A DNA stretch of 16,336 nucleotides from RGIG2041 sp045532715 (GTDB lineage: Bacteria > Bacillota > Clostridia > UBA1381 > UMGS1253), in NCBI GenBank assembly GCA_045532715.1, contig JAZSGM010000165.1, positions 1 through 16,336 on the forward strand. Direction: 5' to 3'. The position numbers and the translations under genes were made by a program. Below the pieces are notes generated by a model. It had not been told where the DNA came from. It saw only the letters and a program-made list of their open reading frames with translations, and made no database searches. Positions 6,367 through 12,649 of the stretch are shown here, in pieces. How positions within the stretch are numbered: position 1 is the first letter of the stretch; every line of letters begins with the position of its first letter.

Positions 6367-8340
6367 TTAGCTTACGTCCGCCATGTCGATGTAGTCCTCA
6401 CCGACCTCGGCAATATAATCTTTTCTGCCCTGCAGATTGTCACCGAGCAGCAAATCAAACATCTTTTCCGTTTCTTCCATATCCGCACTGTCAACGCGGA
6501 TTAAGCGGCGCGTTTCCGGATTCATGGTCGTCTGCCACATCATCTCCGGCTCGTTCTCACCAAGGCCCTTGGAGCGCTGAATTTTAACCTTCTTGCCCTC
6601 TAACTTTTCTAAAATCTGCGTTTTTTCCGCTTCAGTATATGCAAAATACGTTTCATCCTTATGCGTAATTTCAAACAGCGGTGATTCTGCGATAAACACC
6701 TTCCCCATCTCAATGAGCGACGGTACAAGACGGTAAATCATCGTCAGCACCAATGTGCGAATCTGATAGCCGTCGACATCGGCATCCGTACAGATAATGA
6801 CCTTGCTCCAGCGCAGCAGCTCAGGATCAAATTTGTTAAATTCCTTGTTGTGCTTGTTTTGCACCTCAACGCCGCAACCGAGCACACGCAGAAGGTCGGT
6901 GATAATTTCACTTTTGAAAATCTTGTCATAATCTGCCTTCAGACAGTTCAATATTTTACCACGAATCGGAATAATCGCCTGGAATTCCGCATCACGTCCC
7001 TGCTTACAGGAGCCGAGTGCGGAGTCACCCTCCACGATATATACCTCACGGCGCGTCACATCCTTGGAGCGACAGTCCACAAACTTTTGCACACGGTTGG
7101 TCACGTCCATTGAGCCGGTCAGCTTTGTTTTCGAATTCGTACGCGCACGCTCCGCACTTTCGCGACTGCGCTTGTTAATCAGCATCTGGTTGGCAATCTT
7201 CTCAGCCTCTGCCTTGTTTTCTATCAAATATATATCGAGCTGATGGCGGAAAAACTCCGTCATCGCCTCCTGAATAAACTTATTGCTGATGGCCTTTTTC
7301 GTCTGGTTTTCGTAGCTCGTCTGTGTTGAGAAGGAGCTGGATACAAACGCAAGCGATTCCGCTATGTCGACAAAGGTCACCTTCGACTCATTTTTCTGGT
7401 ACTTACCGTTCTGGCGCAGGTATTGGTCAATGGATGCAACAAATGCACTGCGTACAGCCTTGTCCGGTGAGCCGCCGTTTTCCAGAAAGCTGGAGTTGTG
7501 GTAGTATTCCAGCATCGGCGCCGTATTGGTAAAGCAGAAGGCAAACTGCATCTTCAGCTTATACTCCTCCAGATCCGCACGATCGCGACCGCGGCGCTCC
7601 GCCTCAGCATACTGCACCTCCGTCATCGGATTTTCGCCCGTTTTTTCCTTCATATAATCCACAATACCGTTCGGATAGCAGAACTCATAAAGCTCCATAC
7701 CCTCGCTGGTTTCATTATAGAATGTAAAGGTCAGGTTCGGGTTCACCACCGCCTGCTTCTTTAGGGTTTCCAGATAATATTCCAGCGGAATATCAATATC
7801 GGTAAACACCTCTAAGTCCGGCTTCCAGCGGATGGTGGTACCGGTCTGTTTAAAGCGTGTCGGCTCCTTTTCCAGGCCGCCAATGTTCTCACCCTTTTCA
7901 AAATGCAACTTATATTTGTGACCGTCACGCATAACAGTTACATCCATAAACTCGGAGGAATACTGCGTTGCACAGCTACCCAGTCCGTTCAAGCCCAGAG
8001 AATACTGATAGTTTTCACCCGAATTATTCTTGTACTTACCGCCGGCATACAGCTCACAGAATACCAATTCCCAATTGTAGCGGTTTTCCTTTTCGTTAAA
8101 GTCTACCGGAATGCCGCGCCCATGGTCGGCAACCTCAATCGACTTATCCATAAACCGCGTAACCTCAATGCGGTCGCCATGCCCTTCACGCGCCTCATCA
8201 ATCGAGTTGGACACGATTTCAAAAAAAGAATGGCAACAACCCTCCAGCCCGTCCGAGCCGAAAATAACCGCCGGACGCAGACGCACACGGTCCGCACCCT
8301 TCAGCGAGGTTATGCTGGTGTTATCATATTTCTTCGCCAT
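6367..8340 (-). CDS. Divergent type IIA topoisomerase subunit B (GyrB/ParE-like)
   Basis: 657 residues, the length of a short GyrB/ParE. It is the ATPase and TOPRIM subunit. ATP site: Glu41 and Asn45 in FEIVSNSIDEA, Asp72 in ADHGRGIP, LGLNGLG at 115-121, and the lysine of QTK at 346-348. TOPRIM: Glu437 in EGDSALGS and Asp519/521/523 in CTDADVDG. Near the end, IQRSKGLGENEPE and TTMNPETRRLIRV match family blocks. Several normally invariant stretches are changed: GLHGVG to GLNGLG, MYIGST to VIFGSD, EGDSAGGSAKQG to EGDSALGSCKQG. All catalytic residues remain, so an active enzyme is expected. It is the first gene of a three-gene operon (then the A subunit and prfB), with AGGAGA ten bases before the ATG and a strong promoter upstream. 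Probably a topoisomerase IV-type or lineage-specific paralogue rather than the main gyrase. Confidence 0.92.
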   Translation of the reverse strand: MAKKYDNTSITSLKGADRVRLRPAVIFGSDGLEGCCHSFFEIVSNSIDEAREGHGDRIEVTRFMDKSIEVADHGRGIPVDFNEKENRYNWELVFCELYAGGKYKNNSGENYQYSLGLNGLGSCATQYSSEFMDVTVMRDGHKYKLHFEKGENIGGLEKEPTRFKQTGTTIRWKPDLEVFTDIDIPLEYYLETLKKQAVVNPNLTFTFYNETSEGMELYEFCYPNGIVDYMKEKTGENPMTEVQYAEAERRGRDRADLEEYKLKMQFAFCFTNTAPMLEYYHNSSFLENGGSPDKAVRSAFVASIDQYLRQNGKYQKNESKVTFVDIAESLAFVSSSFSTQTSYENQTKKAISNKFIQEAMTEFFRHQLDIYLIENKAEAEKIANQMLINKRSRESAERARTNSKTKLTGSMDVTNRVQKFVDCRSKDVTRREVYIVEGDSALGSCKQGRDAEFQAIIPIRGKILNCLKADYDKIFKSEIITDLLRVLGCGVEVQNKHNKEFNKFDPELLRWSKVIICTDADVDGYQIRTLVLTMIYRLVPSLIEMGKVFIAESPLFEITHKDETYFAYTEAEKTQILEKLEGKKVKIQRSKGLGENEPEMMWQTTMNPETRRLIRVDSADMEETEKMFDLLLGDNLQGRKDYIAEVGEDYIDMADVS

Positions 8341-8413
8341 GAATATAATCTCCTGTTCATCGCATAATCATTTCACTATCTCTTGCGGTACAAAATAGCT
8401 TGCACCACCTTAT

Positions 8414-8442
8414 ATTGTATAATATTTTTCCAGCGTTGTCAA
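8414..8442 (-). promoter_or_regulatory. Sigma-A promoter of the topoisomerase-prfB operon
   Basis: On the minus strand TTGACA (8442-8437), a 17-base spacer and TACAAT (8419-8414) lie about 75 bases upstream of the GyrB/ParE-like ATG. No other gene in the operon has a good promoter before it, so all three genes are probably read from here. Confidence 0.85.
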
Positions 8443-8612
8443 CTATTACCCCAAAATGTAAGATAGCCGTAACATGTAGTTTTTATGCGTAAATTACGGC
8501 GACCTGCACCCCACATTATAATCAAATTCATTTCATGTTCACGGCAATGATAAATCATTGCCCTACGAACAGCATTTATCAGGTGTGTAACGAACTCATA
8601 AACTCTATATAC
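8443..8612. other. Gene-free stretch with repeat remnants
   Basis: Between the topoisomerase promoter and the terminator of the XRE gene I see no coding frame. It contains a seven-base inverted repeat (GCCGTAA at 8466-8472, TTACGGC at 8494-8500) and the palindromic repeat at 8541-8577. The stretch ATGCGTAAATTACGGC (8485-8500) resembles ATGCGCAAATTTACGGC (9359-9375) inside the second repeat, so much of this gap may be decayed repeat DNA. Confidence 0.5.
8541..8577. repeat. Palindromic GTAGGG-type repeat, copy 1
   Basis: Thirty-seven bases that match 9370-9406 at 35 positions, in the same orientation. The core is a near-perfect hairpin, GGCAATGAT then two bases then ATCATTGCC, followed by CTACGAACA. 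It lies between the topoisomerase promoter and the XRE terminator, with no paired GTAGGGCA left end, so it looks like a solo or decayed end of the longer element at 9276-9396. Confidence 0.75.
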
Positions 8613-8615
8613 AAA

Positions 8616-8641
8616 AAAGCAAGGCCATTTTGCCTTGCTTT
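8616..8641 (-). terminator. Intrinsic terminator of the XRE regulator gene
   Basis: Ten-base-pair stem AAAGCAAGGC / GCCTTGCTTT with a six-base loop, overlapping the TAA stop of the gene. On the minus strand it runs into TTTTTTG. It insulates the XRE gene from the topoisomerase operon downstream. Confidence 0.88.
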
Positions 8642-8861
8642 AATCTCTGAATTGAAACAATTTGTATAACGGAATACGAAGGGCTGCCGCAATCTCATCC
8701 AGTCTCTCTACTCTGCATGAGGTTGCACCGCTCTCAATCCTTTGAATGTATTGACTGCTGAGGTTACATTTTTCCGCAAGCTGCAACTGTGTCATACCTT
8801 GCTCTTTTCTGTAATGTAAAATATTCAATCCGATACCGTTCCACAAATCAATATCTCTCAT
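8640..8861 (-). CDS. Small XRE-family helix-turn-helix regulator
   Basis: 73 residues from ATG at 8861. The frame stays open to 8966, but that extension crosses the likely promoter; the ATG at 8861 has AGGTG ten bases upstream and begins the domain cleanly. Almost the entire protein is one HTH_3/Cro-C1 domain (residues about 11-67): LNILHYRKEQGMTQLQLAEKC, then SSQYIQRIESGATSCRVERLDEIAAAL. There is no sensor domain, so it probably acts as a simple dimeric DNA-binding protein. It diverges from a small unknown gene, the arrangement typical of a regulator controlling its neighbour and itself. A toxin-antitoxin role is possible but nothing in the neighbour resembles a known toxin. Confidence 0.88.
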   Translation of the reverse strand: MRDIDLWNGIGLNILHYRKEQGMTQLQLAEKCNLSSQYIQRIESGATSCRVERLDEIAAALRIPLYKLFQFRD

Positions 8862-8888
8862 GTTCACGTTGCACCTCGCTTTATAGAT

Positions 8889-8894
8889 ATTATA
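8889..8894 (-). promoter_or_regulatory. Candidate -10 box of the XRE gene
   Basis: TATAAT on the minus strand about 28 bases upstream of the ATG at 8861. No good -35 hexamer stands 16-18 bases further up (TCGATA at 17), so the promoter is weak or needs an activator. It does support the short start, since the longer frame would begin upstream of this box. Confidence 0.4.
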
Positions 8895-8923
8895 TCCTTC
8901 AGCGAAATAAATATCGACACACA

Positions 8924-8943
8924 ATTTGTTTTTAAATACAAAT
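8924..8943. promoter_or_regulatory. Possible operator between XRE and its divergent neighbour
   Basis: Six-base inverted repeat ATTTGT (8924-8929) and ACAAAT (8938-8943), eight bases apart. It lies between the two divergent promoters, about 30 bases upstream of the XRE -10 and just before the -35 of the plus-strand gene. The region is A/T-rich, so the repeat could be chance. Confidence 0.3.
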
Positions 8944-8950
8944 AAATTAT

Positions 8951-8979
8951 TTGCTTTTACACTCATTTTGTGTTATATT
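8951..8979 (+). promoter_or_regulatory. Promoter of the small unknown gene
   Basis: TTGCTT (8951-8956), a 17-base spacer and TATATT (8974-8979), with a TG one base before the -10 (an extended -10). The gene's AGGAGG ribosome site follows at 9005-9010. Confidence 0.65.
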
Positions 8980-9015
8980 GAATATAAAACATCTATAAAA
9001 CAGCAGGAGGAAACC

Positions 9016-9420
9016 ATGGAAAAACGAAAGCGCACTCCGCATTATAAGAAAAACATTTTTGATGACGAGTACAAACAAAACTTAAAAGAATACTGTTGTG
9101 AAAAATTCCGTGAAGAAGCAGAAAGAATCATTGCTTGCGTGCAAAACGGCAAATCCGTACCGGACGAATGCTATTTCGAATTACAAACCTACCTCATTCA
9201 TCTGTTTGATTTCAATCGAAGCGATAGCGAAGAATGGCACGGACAAATCCGGCACCCTGCAAACGCAATCAACATCGTAGGGCACCTGCCTCCCTTGTCT
9301 AAAGGGAGAGGGACCGCGCGAAGCGTGGTGGAGGGATTCATTATCCGCACCGCAGGTATGCGCAAATTTACGGCAATGATGAATCATTGCCCTACGAACA
9401 CCATTTTACAATCAGCATAA
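9016..9420 (+). CDS. Small protein of unknown function, tail encoded by a repeat
   Basis: 134 residues from ATG at 9016, which has a strong AGGAGG seven bases upstream; the upstream part of the frame is promoter. I do not recognise the family. Residues 1-86 are charged and apparently helical, start MEKRKRTPHYKKNIFDDEYK, and include a Cys pair (EYCCEKF). From about residue 87 to 127 the coding sequence lies inside the palindromic element at 9276-9396, and this part (GHLPPLSKGRGTARSVVEGF...) is what such repeats encode when read through. The original protein was therefore probably longer or ended differently, and the element has replaced or displaced its C-terminus. No signal peptide or membrane segment. 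Its position, divergent from a bare XRE regulator, suggests joint control. It may be a truncated remnant. Confidence 0.6.
   Translation: MEKRKRTPHYKKNIFDDEYKQNLKEYCCEKFREEAERIIACVQNGKSVPDECYFELQTYLIHLFDFNRSDSEEWHGQIRHPANAINIVGHLPPLSKGRGTARSVVEGFIIRTAGMRKFTAMMNHCPTNTILQSA
9276..9396. repeat. MITE-like or REP-like element with CGTAGGGCA ends
   Basis: A 121-base element bounded by perfect nine-base terminal inverted repeats, CGTAGGGCA (9276-9284) and TGCCCTACG (9388-9396). Inside are three hairpins: CTCCCTT/AAGGGAG, ACCGCGC/GCGTGGT with a GAA loop (one G-T pair), and GGCAATGAT/ATCATTGCC next to the right end. The middle part (GACCGCGCGAAGCGTGGTGG, then AGGGATTC) belongs to a repeat type I know from many gut Clostridia genomes. 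There is no coding capacity of its own; mobilisation would need an enzyme from elsewhere. It lies within the 3' part of the gene at 9016. Confidence 0.8.
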
Positions 9421-9475
9421 AAAGATAAAAACAGCAAAGGAAAACCTAACCTACAACCAGCATAAAAAGGTAAAA
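9407..9475 (+). repeat. Two imperfect direct repeats of 24 bases
   Basis: The 24 bases at 9407-9430 recur at 9452-9475 with two differences (45-base period). Both copies contain CAGCATAAAAAG. The first holds the TAA stop of the small gene and the second repeats the same codons and stop after it, so a short tandem duplication occurred just beyond the element. Confidence 0.75.
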
Positions 9476-9495
9476 TCGGCGAAAAAACGAAACAA

Positions 9496-9521
9496 AAAAG
9501 GCAGGGAGAGTCCTGCCTTTT
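9496..9521. terminator. Bidirectional intrinsic terminator
   Basis: Ten-base-pair stem AAAAGGCAGG / CCTGCCTTTT with a six-base loop, lying between the small plus-strand gene and the convergent aldo/keto reductase. T runs are present on both strands (TTTTATTATT on plus; the A run at 9494-9499 on minus). Confidence 0.88.
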
Positions 9522-9522
9522 A

Positions 9523-10623
9523 TTATTCAAACCAATCCGCTACCTTTTTCATCATGGACTTGCCATCAATCTGCTGCGGGCAAATTGATGTACACTTGCC
9601 GCAGCCGATGCAGTCGGTTGCCTTCTTCTCGGCTTCATTATAGCGCTTGCTTTCATGATGCTTTCGCTGCGCCGCAGCATTGTAGTATTTATAAAGCTCC
9701 GGAATATCCAGTCCTGCCGGGCACGGCATACAGTAGCCGCACGCCGTACACGGAATCAGATAACTGTTTTTCCACGCCTGTTCTGCTGCCGCATACGCCT
9801 CCAGCTGTGCCACCGTCAGCTTCCCCGGCTGTGCCGCTGCTGCCCACGCCAGATTTTCCTCCACCTGCGTCTGCGTACTCATACCACTGAGAAGCAGGCT
9901 CACCTCTTCAAAATTCCACACAAAATCAAGCGCCTGTCGCGCATAAGGTATGTTCCGATCCAAACACGCGGCTACAGCTACCGGCGGTTCGGCGAGCACG
10001 CCGCCGCGTACCGGCTCCATAATGATAATACCGAGTCCCTGCTCCGATGCATAGCGCAAGCCCTCCAGACCTGCCTGATTGTGCACATCTACATAATTAA
10101 ACTGCAGCTGGCAAAATTCGCACCCGGGATAGTTTTCAATAATCTCCTTCAGCATCTCAAAGTTGTCATGGAACGAAAAACCGATATGGCGTACCTTTCC
10201 TGCCGCCTTAGCTGCCTGCATCTTTTCCACAAGCCCGAATTTTTTTACCGTTTCCCAATTTTCTTTATCCAGCGCGTGCAGAAGATAAAAATCAATATAA
10301 TCCGTACCGAGCCGTTCAAGCGAGGTGTTGAGAATCTTATCAAAATCCTCCTCTGATTTCACGCACCACGGCGGACACTTATCCGCCAAAAGTACCTTTT
10401 CGCGGTAACCGTCCTTTAATGCTTCCCTCAAAAACGCCTCACTGTCGCCGTCCTGATACACATACGCCGTATCCAAATAGTTCACGCCCGTATCAATGGC
10501 GCTGCGCAACATTTTTGCTGCCTCGGCACGGTCAATTTTCCCGTCCTTTTGCGGAAAGCGCATACATCCGAAACCGAGCACAGACACATTTTCACCGGTT
10601 TTTCCCAAAATCCTGTATTGCAC
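9523..10623 (-). CDS. Aldo/keto reductase with C-terminal iron-sulfur motifs
   Basis: 366 residues from GTG at 10623, with GGAG eight bases upstream. The frame extends to 10710, but the family begins at QYRILGKTGENVSVLGFGCMR, so the short start is right. Residues 1 to about 270 form an NAD(P)H-dependent barrel with the AKR tetrad visible: Asp51 and Tyr56 in LDTAYVYQDGDSE, Lys82 in LLADK, His116 in YLLH. The C-terminal part carries two cysteine clusters: PCTACGYCMPCP (Cys 292, 295, 298, 301) and DCIGCGKCTSICP (338, 341, 344, 348), each able to bind a [4Fe-4S] cluster. This architecture is common in anaerobes and suggests electron transfer between clusters and the barrel; substrate unknown. It diverges from an AraC-family gene, a likely regulator. 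A TATACT at 10681-10676 is a possible -10 without a good -35. Confidence 0.92.
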   Translation of the reverse strand: MQYRILGKTGENVSVLGFGCMRFPQKDGKIDRAEAAKMLRSAIDTGVNYLDTAYVYQDGDSEAFLREALKDGYREKVLLADKCPPWCVKSEEDFDKILNTSLERLGTDYIDFYLLHALDKENWETVKKFGLVEKMQAAKAAGKVRHIGFSFHDNFEMLKEIIENYPGCEFCQLQFNYVDVHNQAGLEGLRYASEQGLGIIIMEPVRGGVLAEPPVAVAACLDRNIPYARQALDFVWNFEEVSLLLSGMSTQTQVEENLAWAAAAQPGKLTVAQLEAYAAAEQAWKNSYLIPCTACGYCMPCPAGLDIPELYKYYNAAAQRKHHESKRYNEAEKKATDCIGCGKCTSICPQQIDGKSMMKKVADWFE

Positions 10624-10757
10624 TAAACTCACTCCAAACTTGTCTGAAAATAACTTGCCTTTTTTTACAAGAAGCAGTATAATAAAGGCATCGTATAGTT
10701 TTTCAGGCATTTTTATTGTATATTCTTAACCTCTATTATAAAGTACAGGGAGCCATT

Positions 10758-11573
10758 ATGCAAGAGTATTTATCCAATCTGTATGTAAACTATTATTACG
10801 GCAGTCACGTATCGCTCGGCAGTCGCTGGGGCGCCAAGGATGTTGTGTGCCCGTTTTCAAAAATTTACTACCTCACAGACGGTGAATGTATCATCGAAAT
10901 TGAAAGTGTACGCTACGAAGCCAAAGCCGGCGACTGTTTTTTAATTCCGTCCGGCATACAGCATTCCTTCTACCATGAAAACGAAAACTACATCACAAAA
11001 TACTGGTTCCATTTCGATTTCAAAATCGGCGGCGACAACTTCATTGAAACCATTGCCGCACCGTACTATCATCACTTTGGCGAGGATAAAAAGCTCATTG
11101 CGCTGTTCCGCAAGATTTTCAGACTTTCCAAGCGCAACACCATTTCCTCGAATCTGGAGCTGACAAGCACGATTCTGCAAATGATGTCCTATTACTTCAC
11201 AACAACTGTATCAAAGGAATCGCAGAGCGAGGATGAAAGCGCGATTGTCATCCGTGATGTCCTTGCACATATCCACGACAACCTCTCGCGCAACATCACC
11301 GTTGAGGAGCTTGCGGAAATTGCACATTTCCATCCGAATTATTTTGTGCGCTTCTTCAAAGAAAAAATCGGCATACCGCCGGTCAAATATATCAACAATA
11401 TCAAAATCGAAATGGCAAAATCACTTTTGGAAACCACAGATTTGCCCGTAATGAAGGTGATGCAGGCCGTCGGTTTTTCGGACTACAGCCACTTTTCCAA
11501 GTATTTTAAAACCTACAGCGGCTATTCGCCGAAGACCTTTCGGAGATATTATACAAACAAAACGAAAGTTTAA
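10758..11573 (+). CDS. AraC-family transcriptional regulator, divergent from the aldo/keto reductase
   Basis: 271 residues from ATG at 10758, which follows AGGGAG. An upstream ATG at 10716 is in frame but lies before this ribosome site. Residues about 25-100 are an AraC-type cupin sensor (FSKIYYLTDGECIIEI, then AKAGDCFLIPSGIQHSF). Residues about 165-263 are the double helix-turn-helix: ITVEELAEIAHFHPNYFVRFFKEKIG, then the second HTH ending VGFSDYSHFSKYFKTYSGYSPKTFRR, the AraC signature. Such proteins usually sense a small molecule, often a sugar, and activate adjacent genes. The 134-base gap to the divergent reductase makes that gene the likely target, though ligand and effect cannot be read here. 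It is a different subtype from the AraC gene that follows. Confidence 0.92.
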   Translation: MQEYLSNLYVNYYYGSHVSLGSRWGAKDVVCPFSKIYYLTDGECIIEIESVRYEAKAGDCFLIPSGIQHSFYHENENYITKYWFHFDFKIGGDNFIETIAAPYYHHFGEDKKLIALFRKIFRLSKRNTISSNLELTSTILQMMSYYFTTTVSKESQSEDESAIVIRDVLAHIHDNLSRNITVEELAEIAHFHPNYFVRFFKEKIGIPPVKYINNIKIEMAKSLLETTDLPVMKVMQAVGFSDYSHFSKYFKTYSGYSPKTFRRYYTNKTKV

Positions 11574-11625
11574 TGCAAACGCCGTAACACTTCTTAAAAT
11601 GGTATGCACATGTAAAAAAGCTTTT

Positions 11626-11665
11626 AAAGCCCTCCCTGAAGGACATGCCGCTCAGGGAGGGCTTT
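11626..11665. terminator. Bidirectional intrinsic terminator between two AraC genes
   Basis: Fourteen-base-pair stem AAAGCCCTCCCTGA / TCAGGGAGGGCTTT with a 12-base loop. On the plus strand it ends in TTTTTT, a strong terminator for the first AraC gene. On the minus strand the tail is AAAAGCTTTTTT, less ideal but plausible for the convergent gene, whose stop codon follows directly at 11667. Confidence 0.88.
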
Positions 11666-11666
11666 T

Positions 11667-12515
11667 TTATCTCTGTAATGCCTTTCTGTACTGTGCCGGT
11701 GTGATGCCCTTCATCTGTTTAAAGGTTTTAATAAAGTAGCTCAAATCGTTAAAGCCACAGGCGTAGGCAACCGCCGTTACGCTCACATCGGTATGCAGCA
11801 GCTTGCGTGACGCCTTTTCGATGCGGTAGTGCGTTAAATACTCCACCGGGGTTTTCTCCGTCATCTCCTTAAAGAAATAACAAAAATACTTCGACGACAT
11901 TCCCGCCACGCTCGCCATATCGTGCAGGGAAATGGCACTGTCGTAATGGCTACGGATAAAAGCAAGCACCGCCTTCAGCTTCGGCACGTTTTTATCCGCT
12001 GCAAGTGCCGCACTCTCCGTCGCGCGGTACAAATGTGCATCCACCAGAACGCCGAACAACTGATACAGCGCACCAATGACCTTGAATTTATACCCCGACG
12101 ACGGCTGCGCCATTGCGCAAAACAGCGCATCCACCGCCGCCGCAAGTGCGGGTAGCGGCTGCTCGTGGTGCTCGATTAAGACGTACTCATGGTTTTTCAG
12201 GCAATCAACAAAATAATTCGCACCATGCACCGGCGCCGGCAAGCAGTCCGGGTGAAACACAATACATTCGTAGTCGCAATCCTCCGGCGTTGCCTGATGC
12301 ACGGTTTCGGGATTGACAAATACGATTTCGTTTGCACGTACGGTGTAAGCATTGTTATTTAATTTCACATGCAACACACCGCGCAGCACGCGAATAATCT
12401 CCAATTCACCGTGCCAATGTGCCGCCATTTCATAGCGCGTATGGTCGCGGTCAATTTGGTAGAGTTCTATCGGAAAATCCGCCGTACCGCGCTGCATAAG
12501 TTCATTATAAATCAT
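11667..12515 (-). CDS. AraC-family transcriptional regulator, divergent from fucI
   Basis: 282 residues from ATG at 12515. The N-terminal cupin carries the AHWHGELEIIRVLRG sensor motif (about 32-46) and the FVNPETVHQ strand (about 66-75). The C-terminal region (about 178-280) holds two helix-turn-helix motifs, SLHDMASVAGMSSKYFCYFFKEMT and VTAVAYACGFNDLSYFIKTFKQMKGITPAQYRKA, the second being the AraC family signature. It sits head to head with L-fucose isomerase across 134 bases containing its own promoter and repeated CAAGTAT sites. It is therefore the natural candidate for sugar-dependent control of fucI; this is inference from layout. A GGTGAT just upstream serves as a weak ribosome site. 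An in-frame ATG at codon 7 is an alternative start. Confidence 0.92.
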   Translation of the reverse strand: MIYNELMQRGTADFPIELYQIDRDHTRYEMAAHWHGELEIIRVLRGVLHVKLNNNAYTVRANEIVFVNPETVHQATPEDCDYECIVFHPDCLPAPVHGANYFVDCLKNHEYVLIEHHEQPLPALAAAVDALFCAMAQPSSGYKFKVIGALYQLFGVLVDAHLYRATESAALAADKNVPKLKAVLAFIRSHYDSAISLHDMASVAGMSSKYFCYFFKEMTEKTPVEYLTHYRIEKASRKLLHTDVSVTAVAYACGFNDLSYFIKTFKQMKGITPAQYRKALQR

Positions 12516-12553
12516 CCAATCACCAAAAACTGAATATTATTATACTTTTTTCC

Positions 12554-12583
12554 ATTATAACACAAGTATTATCTGTTTTGCAA
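12554..12583 (-). promoter_or_regulatory. Promoter of the AraC gene divergent from fucI
   Basis: On the minus strand TTGCAA (12583-12578), an 18-base spacer and TATAAT (12559-12554), with TG one base before the -10 (an extended -10). It lies about 40 bases from the ATG. Confidence 0.7.
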
Positions 12584-12610
12584 GTATATGATTATAGTAT
12601 AAGAAAGTAT
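12563..12610 (+). promoter_or_regulatory. Possible AraC-type operator repeats upstream of fucI
   Basis: CAAGTAT occurs at 12563-12569 and again at 12581-12587, and AAAGTAT at 12604-12610, all in the same direction. AraC-family proteins usually bind direct repeats, and these sites overlap the divergent regulator's promoter and precede fucI. I see no strong fucI promoter (TTTTGC with a 16-base spacer to TATAAG is the best), which would fit activator dependence. The region is A/T-rich, so chance is possible. Confidence 0.35.
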
Positions 12611-12649
12611 TTTCTAACTTAAAATTTTACAAATACGGAGGTAAGAATT

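Noticed and set aside
8443..8612. Riboswitch or structured RNA before the topoisomerase operon
   Set aside because: The hairpins lie upstream of the promoter relative to the operon and match mobile repeat sequence, so they are not part of its leader.
8862..8966. 35-residue N-terminal extension of the XRE regulator
   Set aside because: It covers the -10 box and intergenic region and adds no domain; the ATG at 8861 begins the HTH protein normally.
8541..9406. CRISPR-like array from the repeated hairpins
   Set aside because: Only two copies, over 800 bases apart, with genes between them, no regular spacers and no cas genes.
9655..10356. A 233-residue plus-strand frame opposite the aldo/keto reductase
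   Set aside because: The reductase on the other strand has its active-site tetrad and both cysteine clusters; this frame is Cys/Arg/His rich with no support.
10624..10710. 29-residue N-terminal extension of the aldo/keto reductase
   Set aside because: The family starts at the GTG at 10623, which has its own GGAG; the upstream part is promoter region.
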